40,400 nucleotides of DNA from contig DHKB01000040.1 of NCBI GenBank assembly GCA_002407045.1, forward strand, positions 1 through 40,400, written 5' to 3'. Position numbers and translations under genes: made by a program. Positions 25,075 to 34,004 of the stretch are shown piece by piece. Every line of letters starts with the position of its first letter. Positions within the stretch are counted from its first letter, which is position 1. The notes beneath the pieces were generated by a model. That model worked only from the letters and a program-made list of their open reading frames with translations, ran no database searches and was not told the DNA's origin. Origin of the DNA: Candidatus Bruticola papionis (lineage in GTDB: Bacteria; Vulcanimicrobiota; Xenobia; Xenobiales; Xenobiaceae).

Positions 25075-25699
25075 ATTACTTTTAGCTACCGGCAATGCTC
25101 ATAAAGCAGCGGAAATGAAAGAAATTTTAGCTGGCTTGCCTGTAGAATTAGTCAGCTTAAGTGAAATAGATCCCAAGCATACTATTACTGAGCCGGAAGA
25201 AACTGGCAGCACTTATTTAGAAAATGCCCTTATTAAAGCCAAGCATTATGGGCAAGCAGCTAATATGGCCTGTCTCGCCGATGACTCTGGACTAGAAATA
25301 GAAGCTTTAGAAGGAGCGCCGGGACTTTTTTCCCATCGTTTTTTAAGCCAATGCCAAACGCAAGCAGAAAAGAACGAACGCGTTTTGGAAATTTTGCACA
25401 ATGAACCTTTAGAAAAGCGTCGTGCACAATTTCGTTGTCTGTGTGTAATTTATGGCTTAGACAAATTGGGCTTAGCCTCTTCTCCAGAGGAATACATTAA
25501 AGCCGAAGCCACTTGCCCCGGTCATATAGCTTTTGAAGCTTATGGTCAAGGCGGTTTTGGTTACGATCCTATCTTTACACCAGATCTGGGCAATGGTCGC
25601 CATATGGCTGAGCTTAGCGCAAGCGAAAAGAATAAAATCAGCCATCGAGGTCAAGCCGTACGCCAAGCTATACAGATGTTATTGGCTAAGTTAGCTTAA
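25052..25699 (+). CDS. rdgB: XTP/dITP pyrophosphatase (RdgB/HAM1 family)
   Basis: 215 residues from GTG 25052, which has a GGCGGAGA site eight bases upstream. The frame extends to 25028, but that would add residues before the family's usual start. The enzyme hydrolyses dITP, ITP and XTP to monophosphates and so removes deaminated purines. Hallmarks: LLLATGNAHKAAEM near the start, CLADDSGLEIEAL with the catalytic acidic pair, GGFGYDPIF and SASEKNKISHRGQA. It overlaps the coiled-coil gene and converges with the next cluster. A short TTGCTT/AAGCAA hairpin (25709-25724) lies after the stop. Confidence 0.95.
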   Translation: MSNQVIPKLLLATGNAHKAAEMKEILAGLPVELVSLSEIDPKHTITEPEETGSTYLENALIKAKHYGQAANMACLADDSGLEIEALEGAPGLFSHRFLSQCQTQAEKNERVLEILHNEPLEKRRAQFRCLCVIYGLDKLGLASSPEEYIKAEATCPGHIAFEAYGQGGFGYDPIFTPDLGNGRHMAELSASEKNKISHRGQAVRQAIQMLLAKLA

Positions 25700-25726
25700 A
25701 TGACGAAATTGCTTTTCTAAGCAAAT

Positions 25727-27034
25727 CTATTTAATAACCCGGCGCATAATAAAGCGCACTGGATAGTTGGAAGCCCCTTCTGGAAGGGTAAGAAGGCGCA
25801 CGACCGCACTTTGTCCAGCAGGTACGGCAAGCGAAGCGGCTTTATATTCGCTAAAAGGCTCAGCTTCTTTAGACAACGAGCGATCAGTATATTGGTTGCC
25901 AAAGCGGAAATAAGCTAAATCTGGCACTTGTTCGCTCAACCAGATATCTGGTTCAATTATTTGGTTGTATAAATCAGTTTGTTCTAAAACAGTAGCCGTC
26001 GCTTTGCCTCCTCTGGGGTTAATAATAAGTTCAAAATCGGCTTCACTTTCAGTTTTGTTGATAAGTAGAAATTGCAAAGCATAAACTACACCATAATCTC
26101 CCCTAAGTTCGGGACCAGCAATGATATTGGGCTGCCTAACCGCTCCCACAGCAGCCCTAGCTTCAGCAACTTTACTATCACTTACAACAACTACTTTGTT
26201 GATAAATTGATCGGCACAAGCGTAAATGCCACGAGCATGAACATCCTTAGGATTGGAGAGTAAGTTAAAACTTAACATCTCCTGGGGATCTTCTAGAGCA
26301 TTCAAATAAAAAGAGACTTCGCTACCTTCTAAAAGAGTAAATTGAGTTGTGCCGCTGAGAACTTGACAATAAGGAAGCTTTTGGCAAAAAACCGTCATAC
26401 TTTGGCCAGGATCTATTTCTAAAATACGACCGCAGCCAGCAGTCAAATGGCGCAAGAATTGTACATTATTCTTGTGTCCAGCCTGGAAATAATCGCAATC
26501 TGGTCCTCCTTCCCCTTCAATAAGCATAATTTTTGCCTTCTTGCGTTGCGAATTGTTGCGTAAATCCAAGCGAAGCCACAATTGGTTATCTTCCTTACCG
26601 CCTTCATGATAATATTGAAAGCGCAAAGGCTTAAAAGGAATAAGTCCACCTTTAAATAGCAAACCACGTTCTTTGACGCGTTCAGGATGATCAGAAAAAG
26701 CTAGAACCTCGGTTTTAAGATTAGGATAGGCAATATTTTGAATTAGCCCTCCATTAGGTAAGTGAATTTGTTGGCCTGGATAAAGATTGGGCAAAGCTTC
26801 ATCTACAGAAAATCCACAACGTTTGGCTACAGCTTGTAAATAGGCGCTATCGGCAGGATAGCCAAATACGGTTAAGGTAGAGCCTTTTAGCTTTACAGAT
26901 TCGGCCTCATGAACTTTAACATGTGTCTTTTCAATTTCACTTTTATTTTGAGCTAGGGCCGAAGCAGAAATAAGCCCAAGTAAGCCCAACCAGCACCCTA
27001 ATCCTAGAAGAAAAATGTAATATTTAAATGGCAT
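25727..27034 (-). CDS. Exported protein of unknown function
   Basis: 435 residues with a signal peptide (YIFLLGLGCWLGLLGLIS, cleavage near ALAQ). The mature start (KGSTLTVFGYPADSAYLQAV...YPGQQIHLPNGG) has the feel of a LysM-like or LysM-derived module. The larger remainder is beta-rich, with FLLINKTESEADFELIINPRGG and a C-terminal PEGASNYPVRFIM stretch like Ig or fibronectin folds. There are no catalytic motifs. Last gene of a minus-strand trio, 16 bases after its neighbour; AGGAT lies about eight bases before ATG 27034. No known family recognised. Confidence 0.75.
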   Translation of the reverse strand: MPFKYYIFLLGLGCWLGLLGLISASALAQNKSEIEKTHVKVHEAESVKLKGSTLTVFGYPADSAYLQAVAKRCGFSVDEALPNLYPGQQIHLPNGGLIQNIAYPNLKTEVLAFSDHPERVKERGLLFKGGLIPFKPLRFQYYHEGGKEDNQLWLRLDLRNNSQRKKAKIMLIEGEGGPDCDYFQAGHKNNVQFLRHLTAGCGRILEIDPGQSMTVFCQKLPYCQVLSGTTQFTLLEGSEVSFYLNALEDPQEMLSFNLLSNPKDVHARGIYACADQFINKVVVVSDSKVAEARAAVGAVRQPNIIAGPELRGDYGVVYALQFLLINKTESEADFELIINPRGGKATATVLEQTDLYNQIIEPDIWLSEQVPDLAYFRFGNQYTDRSLSKEAEPFSEYKAASLAVPAGQSAVVRLLTLPEGASNYPVRFIMRRVIK

Positions 27035-27050
27035 CTATTTATCCTAAAAG

Positions 27051-27926
27051 CTAGTCGTCTTCAGCGAACATTTCTTCTATGCTGCTGGGAGAGCGATGAG
27101 TATAAATAAAAGAGAGCATCCTTCCCTTAGTACGACAGTTGGGCAAATCTAAGTTTTCACTGCCCAAAGCGTTATCGAGATAAGTTTTTAAAGGTATAAC
27201 CAGCTCGCTATTTTCGGTAATAATTTGGTAAATAATGGGATGACTGCCTGAAGAGAATATACGCACTGGTTGCTTGCCTTCCAAATTGGCAATGACTAAT
27301 TCTATGCTGCCAGTATGATTTATGCGTGGATACACACTGACAAACAGAGGATTATCAGAGTCGTCGCTTTCACAGACAACCTCTTCCAAAATGTGCAAAA
27401 ATTCTTGCTCTTTACTATTAAAGTTGAATAAATAGGAAGCGTGGCGCGAATCTTTGGCCAGCTGAGGCAAATTTGAGCCTGGTTGGTAAACGGTATCATA
27501 CAAAGGCAAAGCGTAAGGGTAAGAAACCCAGCGACGTGTGCCTATATATTGAGTGCGATCGAAACGTTCACTGCCTATAACTCTATCCAGCCAACCTTTA
27601 AAATCGTTGGCAAATTGAGTGCGTGAAGTCATAAAAGCACAAGAACAAGATAAACCGCTAATACAATTAAGTTTTACTTTTTGGCAAACACCATTGATGG
27701 TGACATATAGCATTATAGAAGAAGCCGGATTGTAACGCGGTTGCAACTCAAAATCGAGTTGATTCTGATGCAAAAACTCAATTAAATATTCTTCAGTAAT
27801 AGTTAAACTATAGATAGGTTCTTGCACATAACGAAATAAAGTAGGTTTACTTTCCAGCGATTTCCAGGTCAAATGTTCGACCATACGACGCTGACGTCTT
27901 AGAAGCTCTTGTCCGGATTCAAGCAT
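27051..27926 (-). CDS. Protein of unknown function, middle gene of the trio
   Basis: 291 residues, no signal peptide and no membrane segment. It reads as a soluble globular protein, with basic residues near the N-terminus (ELLRRQRRMVEHL) and a cysteine-rich patch (NCISGLSCSCAF). The N-terminal SLTITEEYLIEFLHQNQLDF could be a small DNA- or protein-binding domain, but this is weak. AAGGAAAT lies about ten bases before ATG 27926. It is between two exported-protein genes with gaps of 53 and 16 bases, suggesting an operon. No function can be assigned. Confidence 0.7.
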   Translation of the reverse strand: MLESGQELLRRQRRMVEHLTWKSLESKPTLFRYVQEPIYSLTITEEYLIEFLHQNQLDFELQPRYNPASSIMLYVTINGVCQKVKLNCISGLSCSCAFMTSRTQFANDFKGWLDRVIGSERFDRTQYIGTRRWVSYPYALPLYDTVYQPGSNLPQLAKDSRHASYLFNFNSKEQEFLHILEEVVCESDDSDNPLFVSVYPRINHTGSIELVIANLEGKQPVRIFSSGSHPIIYQIITENSELVIPLKTYLDNALGSENLDLPNCRTKGRMLSFIYTHRSPSSIEEMFAEDD

Positions 27927-27979
27927 ATTTTTTATTTCCTTAGTGGACTAATTTTGCCTGCTTCTCGTCTTTAAGCTAT

Positions 27980-28570
27980 TTATTTCACCAGCGAAGACGC
28001 TTCCCATTGCAAAGTATTTATGGAATTTCCCCTGTAGACTTGCAAAAGAAAGCTGTGCCGTCCCGGACTTAAAGCAGCAGGATAATAGATAAAACCAGGA
28101 TGTTTTATTTGACCACTATTGACAGCTTGTCCATCGACATAAAGACACAGAGAATCATAGGGAGACAGCTCCTCTGCTGCATAGAAACGAACAAAAACAG
28201 GCTCTCCTCCTTGGCATTCAACTTGGGGGCCACATTCTAAAAAGACGAAATCGCGAGAAATCTGGTGAGGAATAGCGACCGGATCTAAATGGAGTTCTGT
28301 TACCAAACCTACTTCGTTTAGGTGGGCGCAACCAAGCATTTTGGCATATTTTTTATCCAATTTGCTAGCTGGCAGCGGCACTTTTTGCACAGTTACTTTA
28401 GCTTTAGGAGCTAAAGTCAAATTGTTGACACCTAATAAAATGTCGCCATAGCGGCAATCATAGAAAGTCCCACCAACCACAACTTGCTCTCGAGCTGTAG
28501 CTAAACCACTCGCCAAACTTAAACACAAGCACAAAAAAAGAAAAGTCCGAAGGCAAAACTTGTTAAACAT
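27980..28570 (-). CDS. Exported protein with Ig-like C-terminal region, unknown function
   Basis: 196 residues. The signal peptide (TFLFLCLCLSLASGLATA) ends near residue 26. The mature part begins with VVVGGTFYDCRYGDILLG. The C-terminal third (LCLYVDGQAVNSG...YYPAALSPGRHSFLLQVYRG) looks like an Ig/fibronectin sandwich: 'pays off' turns of the type PGRHSF are common in such domains of surface proteins. Three or four cysteines may pair. First gene of the trio, with GAGG close to ATG 28570. Its upstream neighbour is separated by a strong terminator, so its promoter should lie in about 28571-28590 or transcription reads through. Confidence 0.7.
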   Translation of the reverse strand: MFNKFCLRTFLFLCLCLSLASGLATAREQVVVGGTFYDCRYGDILLGVNNLTLAPKAKVTVQKVPLPASKLDKKYAKMLGCAHLNEVGLVTELHLDPVAIPHQISRDFVFLECGPQVECQGGEPVFVRFYAAEELSPYDSLCLYVDGQAVNSGQIKHPGFIYYPAALSPGRHSFLLQVYRGNSINTLQWEASSLVK

Positions 28571-28590
28571 AAGGCCTCGTTAAACAAGAA

Positions 28591-28639
28591 AAGCGGTTTA
28601 GTAGACCGCCAGGAAAAGCTGCCGATCCCTAAACCGCTT
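28591..28639 (-). terminator. Terminator after the MBL-fold hydrolase gene
   Basis: AAGCGGTTTAG (28591-28601) pairs perfectly with CTAAACCGCTT (28629-28639), an 11-base stem. On the minus strand it is followed by TTTCTTG and TTTAA. It closes the 29661-28687 pair. Confidence 0.7.
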
Positions 28640-28686
28640 CAAAATTGATATATTCCCCACGACTAAGGTCAGGGGCTTTACGCCAC

Positions 28687-29364
28687 TTATTCGTAACGCA
28701 ACAGAGCTACGGTAGTTTCCACTGGCAGAGACTCTTGGGAAATATCCATAGACATGCTAGCCATATCTTCTACTCTATCCATACGTACCACAAAATCATC
28801 CAACGTATTGGAGCACATGCTCAAGTTGGCAATTTTGTCAGTCTTGTAATGCATAGGCAAAACTATATTAGGCTGAAGTTGGTTGATAACTAAACCTGCT
28901 TCAGCCGGACCTAAGGTGGTATTTCCGCCAACAGGAATAAAGAGTACATCAGCTTTGCTTATTTGCCCAACCTGAGTGTCAGTCAGAATATGGCCCAAGT
29001 CGCCTAAATGGACGAAATGGATACCTTCCCAGTAAAAATGCCAAACGGTGTTAGGCCCACGACGGCGACCGTTGAAATTGTCGTGATAGGTAGGAACACC
29101 GTAGAAAGTCAAGCGCTCCTGAGTACGAACGACGTTCAATTCATTCTCCATAAGATAGGGAGAAGTGGGCTTAACCAACATAGGGTTGCCGCCAACTCGA
29201 TAGGAAGCGTTGTGATCACGATGTTCGTGCGACATAACTACAATATCAGCATCTATAGAAGGAAATTGATAAGGTATGTTGCTTGAATAAGGATCCAAAA
29301 CGACAGCAGTACCCTTAGAAGAACGGATATAAAAACTAGAATGGCCTAAGTATCTGATAAACAT
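28687..29364 (-). CDS. Metallo-beta-lactamase-fold hydrolase (UPF0173/UlaG-like)
   Basis: 225 residues, the size of UPF0173/YtkL-type metal-dependent hydrolases. The start MFIRYLGHSSFYI is typical. Zinc ligands are H46, H48, D50 and H51 in SHEHRDH, with further ligands in TYHDNF, HLGDLGH and LPMHYKTD. The UlaG branch is the closest enzyme with known activity (ascorbate-6-phosphate lactonase), but UPF0173 members have no settled substrate. It is cytoplasmic. No ribosome site is visible before ATG 29364; it follows the 85-residue gene by 39 bases and is probably cotranscribed. Confidence 0.88.
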   Translation of the reverse strand: MFIRYLGHSSFYIRSSKGTAVVLDPYSSNIPYQFPSIDADIVVMSHEHRDHNASYRVGGNPMLVKPTSPYLMENELNVVRTQERLTFYGVPTYHDNFNGRRRGPNTVWHFYWEGIHFVHLGDLGHILTDTQVGQISKADVLFIPVGGNTTLGPAEAGLVINQLQPNIVLPMHYKTDKIANLSMCSNTLDDFVVRMDRVEDMASMSMDISQESLPVETTVALLRYE

Positions 29365-29403
29365 TGTGGGGCAACTATTTGCTTTTTAACACTTTAATTT
29401 TTG

Positions 29404-29661
29404 TTATTTGGAGGGAGCTTCATTAACAGGCGCGACCATAAGAACCAGCTCTTTGTTGACCGCAATGAACTCCAAAGTATCCACGGGCTGACCGCTCACG
29501 GGATCGAAGAGAGTGGCGTTGGTCAGAGGAATAAAGCCTCGTTCACGATTTATCTCATCGAGCAATCTTCCACCCGGGACCACGTGCATGTCGCCTTCGA
29601 GACGATAAGAAGTAGTTAGAACAATTACGGGAACTTTTTCTTTTACGGTCTTTACCGCCAT
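29404..29661 (-). CDS. Small conserved-looking protein of unknown function, 85 residues
   Basis: The open frame starts at 29727, but ATG 29661 has an excellent AGGAGGG site and is preferred, giving 85 residues (MAVKTVKEKVPVIVLTTSYR...). It is a compact all-beta protein with VDTLEFIAVNKELVLMVAPV near the end. The central phrase GRLLDEINRERGFIPLTNAT suggests a small-domain family. I cannot name it with confidence. It lies directly upstream of the MBL-fold gene and is probably cotranscribed with it. Confidence 0.7.
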   Translation of the reverse strand: MAVKTVKEKVPVIVLTTSYRLEGDMHVVPGGRLLDEINRERGFIPLTNATLFDPVSGQPVDTLEFIAVNKELVLMVAPVNEAPSK

Positions 29662-30077
29662 AATAACCCTCCTGACTGACGCCGCAGCACCAAGACGCAC
29701 TTTCATCAAAAAAACTTTATGCAGCAATCCTCCGAACTGCTATCTTGCTATAGGCAAGACTGCAGCCAGCCACAGCGCTGAAGCCAATAAACATTAGCCA
29801 TAGGCAAATTTCTTCCTGCCTTGTCCCAAGTTGGCTGCTCGTAGTAAAGCGCGAGAAGAAACCATAAAAGCTGAATTAAAACCGAGTCTAATAATTAGGC
29901 GGAATTACGAAGCCTGAGAAATAGCTAGATACGAAGCCGAACGACTTTAGGAACAAGTATAACTTTTTGCCTATTTTGAGCAAACAATTCTGCAGGACGG
30001 CAAGTTTTAGGCACGAATTGGCACGGCTATTGCTGTAAACAGCGGCAGCTATTTTTCCCTTTCAATGAGGTGTTCTT
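29662..30077. other. Intergenic region between divergent genes
   Basis: 416 bases. The two ends carry the ribosome sites of the divergent genes (AGGAGGG on the minus strand, GAGGTG on the plus strand). Promoters for both genes should lie here, but no pair of boxes with good spacing could be chosen; TATAAC near 29960 is the best single -10-like element. Nothing resembling an RNA gene or repeat was found. Confidence 0.35.
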
Positions 30078-31376
30078 ATGGAGAGATTTACCGGATTGCT
30101 CGGTATGCTATTCATCCTAGGCATTGCATGGGCGTTCTCCACCAATCGCAAAAAAATCAACATAAAAACCGTAGGTATTGGTTTAGGGTTGCAAGTAGTC
30201 TTAGGATTATTCGTATTAAAGACAGAGATCGGCCACAATATTTTTGCTTTCTTGGGGCACCTCGTCAATAAGCTTCTTGAATTTACCAACGAAGGTTCAC
30301 ACTTTGTCTTCGGCGCTCTCGTACCCGCTAGCAGCAACGAACAAGGCGCTCTGGGTATGATCTTTGCCTTCCAGGTACTTCCGGCTATTATCTTCGTCGG
30401 TTCTTTAGCTTCTATCGCTTACTACTTAGGCATTATGCAATTCATTATCAGAGTTGTAGCCAAGTTAGTAGTAAAGTTTATGAACACCTCTGGCGCCGAG
30501 AGCCTTTACGCTATCGGTACTGTATTTGTAGGCCAGAGCGAAGCTCCCCTTTTGGTTCGCCCCTACTTAGAGAAGATGACCCGCTCTGAGCTTAACACCA
30601 TCATGACCGGCGGTATGGCTACTATTGCCGGTTCCGTGCTCTTCGCCTACGTAGGCATGCTCGGTCCCGAATGGGCTCCCCACATTATCACCGCTTCTAT
30701 CATGGGCGCCCCTGCCGGCTTAGTTCTTTCCAAGATTCTCTGCCCCGAAGAAGGCGAGCCCGAGACTTCTGGTGTCGTCGAATTAAAAACTGAATGCAAA
30801 GAAAAGTCTATTATTGAAGCCGCTTCCAAAGGTGCTATCGACGGTATGCACTTAGCTTTCATCGTCGGTACCGTACTGATTGCTTTTATTGCTATTATCG
30901 CTACTGTAAACGGTGTATTAGGCTATTGCGGCCACGTTTGTGATATCGTAGCTGGCTGGTTCGGTCAGACTTTCCTTTATGCTGACAAAATCTCCATTCA
31001 GAGCATTTTGGGTATCGTGCTTTGGCCCATAGCTTGGTTAATTGGCGCTCCCGCTTCTGACGCTCAGATCGTAGCTTCCTTAATTGGTGAAAAGCTCGTA
31101 TTAAACGAGTTCGTCGCTTACTCCGACCTTTTGAACCACATGACTGTTGGCGACAAGGCTGCCGCTTTGCAAGAACTCACCCAAAAGGGCAAACTTATTG
31201 CCACTTTCGCTCTCTGTGGTTTTGCTAACTTCTCCTCTATCGGTATTAACGTTGGATGCATTGGCGGTTTGGCCCCCAGTCGTCAGTCCGAATTAGCCAA
31301 ACTCGGCGTCAGAGCTATGTTTGGTGGTGCTATGGCTTCCATGATGACCGCTTGCTTAGCCGGTATTCTTATGTAA
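30078..31376 (+). CDS. Concentrative nucleoside transporter, NupC/CNT family
   Basis: 432 residues with many membrane helices. The CNT signature GQSEAPLLVRPYL starts at residue 152, preceded by the hairpin region NKLLEFTNEGSHFVFGAL typical of NupC. ASSNEQGALGMIFAFQVLPAIIF is the conserved core before it. These carriers import nucleosides with protons or sodium; which nucleoside cannot be told. Codon use is rich in C-ending codons, as in hemL, suggesting high expression. GAGGTG lies about seven bases before ATG 30078. The gene is alone, with its own terminator. Confidence 0.95.
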   Translation: MERFTGLLGMLFILGIAWAFSTNRKKINIKTVGIGLGLQVVLGLFVLKTEIGHNIFAFLGHLVNKLLEFTNEGSHFVFGALVPASSNEQGALGMIFAFQVLPAIIFVGSLASIAYYLGIMQFIIRVVAKLVVKFMNTSGAESLYAIGTVFVGQSEAPLLVRPYLEKMTRSELNTIMTGGMATIAGSVLFAYVGMLGPEWAPHIITASIMGAPAGLVLSKILCPEEGEPETSGVVELKTECKEKSIIEAASKGAIDGMHLAFIVGTVLIAFIAIIATVNGVLGYCGHVCDIVAGWFGQTFLYADKISIQSILGIVLWPIAWLIGAPASDAQIVASLIGEKLVLNEFVAYSDLLNHMTVGDKAAALQELTQKGKLIATFALCGFANFSSIGINVGCIGGLAPSRQSELAKLGVRAMFGGAMASMMTACLAGILM

Positions 31377-31409
31377 GTTTAATAAATAGCTTAACCAACA
31401 GATAATAGA

Positions 31410-31443
31410 AAGCGGCTCTCTGTATGGAGGGCCGCTTTTTTTA
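31410..31443 (+). terminator. Terminator of the nucleoside transporter gene
   Basis: AAGCGGC pairs with GCCGCTT around an inner CTC/GAG helix (31410-31435), followed by seven T. It lies between the convergent transporter and methylase genes. Confidence 0.85.
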
Positions 31444-31462
31444 TAAGCAGAACCAAGTGTAT

Positions 31463-32296
31463 TCAATAGTTTGTAATAATAACTTCTTTGCCTACACGCT
31501 TTGAAGCATCTCTGTTGATAGCTCGCTTAACATCGATTCCTTCAATTGTAAACCCCTCGTATAATTCATAAACTAGATCGACATTGTGATTACTTAGCAT
31601 TACTTTAGCTCCAAGAGTATCAAGTCGTCTAAATAAGGATGCAAGCTGGCAATGTTCAGCGTAGCCAAAACCATCTTTAGTATAATCAGTAAAATTAGCT
31701 GTTTTACTTATAGGTATATATGGAGGATCAAAATATACAAAGTCGCCAGCTTGCACGTTTACGCAGGCTTTTTCAAAATCTCCATAGAGAATTTCTACTT
31801 TACATAAATTCAAATAAGCCCCTATATTGCGTAAATTTTCTTCGCTCATAGAAGCTCCCCCAACTTTATTGTTATAGGGCACATTGAATAGCCCTTTGGA
31901 ATTAACTCGATACAACCCATTAAAGCAATGTTTATTTATCCATATTGTAAGAGCAGCGCATTCTGCGTCGAGAATATGTCCAGTTATTTTTTGGTTATAC
32001 CGCTCTCTCATTAATAAATAATAATCTTTGTCACACTCTACAGAGTCAAAATGGGATAAGCTCTGAATCACAGCTTCGGCATCAAATTGGAGCTGACGGT
32101 AAACATTAAGTAATTGCTCATTTACGTCGTTAATGACAGCTCTGCGGGGCTGCACATCAAGTAGAAGAGCACCTCCGCCAATAAACGGTTCAAAATATTG
32201 GCCATATGATTCAGGCATACGCTCCTTTAACTGTCCAAGAAGCTGTCTTTTTCCACCTGCCCACTTAACGAATGGACTTATTTTGAATTTGTCCAT
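31463..32296 (-). CDS. dam: DNA adenine methyltransferase, Dam/DpnM-like (D12 class)
   Basis: 277 residues. Adenine-N6 methylase with WAGGKRQLLGQL at the start, the AdoMet-binding FEPFIGGGALLLDV (35-48) and the catalytic DPPY (190-193) followed by IPISKTANFTDYTKDGFG, a form shared with GATC methylases. The GATC specificity is inference. There is no restriction endonuclease, second methylase or MutH gene next to it, so it appears to be an orphan. GAGG lies about seven bases before ATG 32296. A TATAAT lies at 32339-32334 on the minus strand, with a poorly spaced TTGTCA upstream. The adjacent gap is AT-rich, which would fit acquisition by transfer. Confidence 0.9.
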   Translation of the reverse strand: MDKFKISPFVKWAGGKRQLLGQLKERMPESYGQYFEPFIGGGALLLDVQPRRAVINDVNEQLLNVYRQLQFDAEAVIQSLSHFDSVECDKDYYLLMRERYNQKITGHILDAECAALTIWINKHCFNGLYRVNSKGLFNVPYNNKVGGASMSEENLRNIGAYLNLCKVEILYGDFEKACVNVQAGDFVYFDPPYIPISKTANFTDYTKDGFGYAEHCQLASLFRRLDTLGAKVMLSNHNVDLVYELYEGFTIEGIDVKRAINRDASKRVGKEVIITNY

Positions 32297-32720
32297 ATGA
32301 ACCTCAAACCATTGCTGTCTAAAATGGCCTTAAATTATAGGATGGTTAATAATACCCTTTTGACAATTTTTCCAACTATAATGATCAATATTTAACAAAA
32401 GTAGCCAAATATTGTTTTTTTAGCCTCTAACTAACATTTTTCTGCCTATTTAAACAGTAAAAATACAGGAATGAAACATTAACTTAACTAAAAACATCTA
32501 AAAAATTAACAAACAAATTCTAGAATGGAAGTGTGTTTGTAAAATTACCTGTTTTTGGGGGAATATTTTTTTGCTAGATCAGTGTGCGTATTTTCTGCCC
32601 TGCGGTCGAGAATATAGCTATATGATTGTTTGAGCAACCTATTTGCGGTAATATTATAGCGTGTTTAGGGGAAAGTTTGCCGCCAACCTCGGGGGGACGG
32701 AGAAAGAGCCTGTTATACTG
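32297..32720. other. AT-rich intergenic region with terminator-like hairpin
   Basis: The gap between the methylase and TPR genes is markedly more AT-rich than its surroundings. It holds a plus-strand hairpin, CAATATTT (32386-32393) with AAATATTG (32407-32414), followed by seven T. No plus-strand gene is known to end there, so it may mark a small RNA or a relic. A GATC overlaps its left edge (32383-32386). The right part holds the TPR promoter. No protein-like short open frame was convincing. Confidence 0.45.
32626..32657 (+). promoter_or_regulatory. Possible promoter of the TPR gene
   Basis: TTGTTT (32626-32631) with TAATAT (32649-32654) at 17-base spacing, or TTGAGC (32630-32635) with TATTAT (32652-32657) at 16. 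Transcription would begin near 32661-32664, so the GTG at 32661 would lie at the start point and ATG 32721 about 58 bases downstream. Confidence 0.35.
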
Positions 32721-34004
32721 ATGCATAACTCTGAATCTTCAGCAGAACAGAAAGCTGCCAGTACTTCTACGCCAGAAAAGGGCAAGCTGCTTCATTTCGC
32801 TCAATATCGTAATTCGAATAGTTTTCGCCAATATTGCGATTTGGCCGGAACTTTGCAAGGGCAAGGAAGATATGAAGAAGCCAAGTTGGCTTGGACTAAA
32901 GCGGTTGAATTAGATCCGGATAATATCAATATTCGCATAGATTTTGGCGTAGCTTTGGCCGAAACTGACGATATAGAGGGTGCTTTAAGTCAATTTGAAA
33001 CGGCTGCCAAGTTGGATCCCAACAACATAGACGCCAATTACCTTTTAGGCATGGCCCATTTCCACCTCGAGCACTTCGATTTAGCTTTAAAATATTGGAA
33101 GCGCTGCTTAGCTGACAAAACTGGACAATTGGAAGATGAGACTAGTTTGCGCATGTGTCTAGCCGAAGCTTACCGCGCTTTAGGCCGTCCTCACAAAGCA
33201 ATTTTCCAGCTCAATAATATTTTGGAAAAAAATCCTGCCGACATAGACGCCTACAATTTGTTAGGTATGATTTTGCTGGAAATAGGCGACAAAACTTTTG
33301 CAATGGATGTGTTAAAGAGAGCCGTAACTTGCAATCCTGATTTTTATCGCTCCCATTTAAATTTGGGCGTAGTTTATTTCGATTGCGGAGCTATCGATTT
33401 TTCCATTCACGAATTTAAAAGAGCTTGCCAATGCAACCCTAAAGATACAGATTCTTTTTACAATTTAGGGCGTGCCCTAGCTGTCAAGGGCGAACTTCAA
33501 CAAGCGTGCCAAGCTTTAAAAAAGTCATTGGAACTCTCTCCCAACCAACACGATTGCTTAGGCTTTTTGGGCAATTTAGAGCTGCTGTGCGGAGATTTCC
33601 AAGCTGCTTGCGGTCATTTTAAGCAAATTTTAGCTGACGATCCAAATAATATAGAGGCTCTGTGTTCAATAGCCGACGCTGAACATCGCCAATACAACTA
33701 CCAAGAAGCCGAAGCTTATTTGCAACATGCTTACAAATTGGCTCCAGAAAATTCTTTAGTACATTACTCTTTAGCTTTGCTTTACCGCGATCAGAGCAAG
33801 AAACTGGACAAAGCGGTAAAGCATATGCGTAAGGCTATCGATTTGCAACAAAACAATCCAGAGTATCAATTGCTTTACGGCGATATTTTGGCCCAAGCTG
33901 AAAGAGGAAGTAAAGCTAGAGACGCTTGGGAAAAAGCCATAGAATTAGATCCTTCCCTGGCAGACGACGTTCGTTCTCGCTTAAAAAAGTTTGACAAAAC
34001 CTAA
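32721..34004 (+). CDS. Tetratricopeptide-repeat protein
   Basis: 427 residues from ATG 32721. The frame extends to GTG 32661, but that codon lies at the predicted transcription start and adds a sequence of poor composition. About ten 34-residue TPR units run through most of the length. Examples are GRYEEAKLAWTKAVELDPDN, GALSQFETAAKLDPNN and CGAIDFSIHEFKRACQCNPK. TPR arrays bind partner proteins; nothing here shows which. There is no signal peptide or membrane helix. It precedes the double Amj-like gene by 131 bases on the same strand; that gap has a GGCTAA/TTAGCC hairpin (34073-34088). Confidence 0.88.
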   Translation: MHNSESSAEQKAASTSTPEKGKLLHFAQYRNSNSFRQYCDLAGTLQGQGRYEEAKLAWTKAVELDPDNINIRIDFGVALAETDDIEGALSQFETAAKLDPNNIDANYLLGMAHFHLEHFDLALKYWKRCLADKTGQLEDETSLRMCLAEAYRALGRPHKAIFQLNNILEKNPADIDAYNLLGMILLEIGDKTFAMDVLKRAVTCNPDFYRSHLNLGVVYFDCGAIDFSIHEFKRACQCNPKDTDSFYNLGRALAVKGELQQACQALKKSLELSPNQHDCLGFLGNLELLCGDFQAACGHFKQILADDPNNIEALCSIADAEHRQYNYQEAEAYLQHAYKLAPENSLVHYSLALLYRDQSKKLDKAVKHMRKAIDLQQNNPEYQLLYGDILAQAERGSKARDAWEKAIELDPSLADDVRSRLKKFDKT

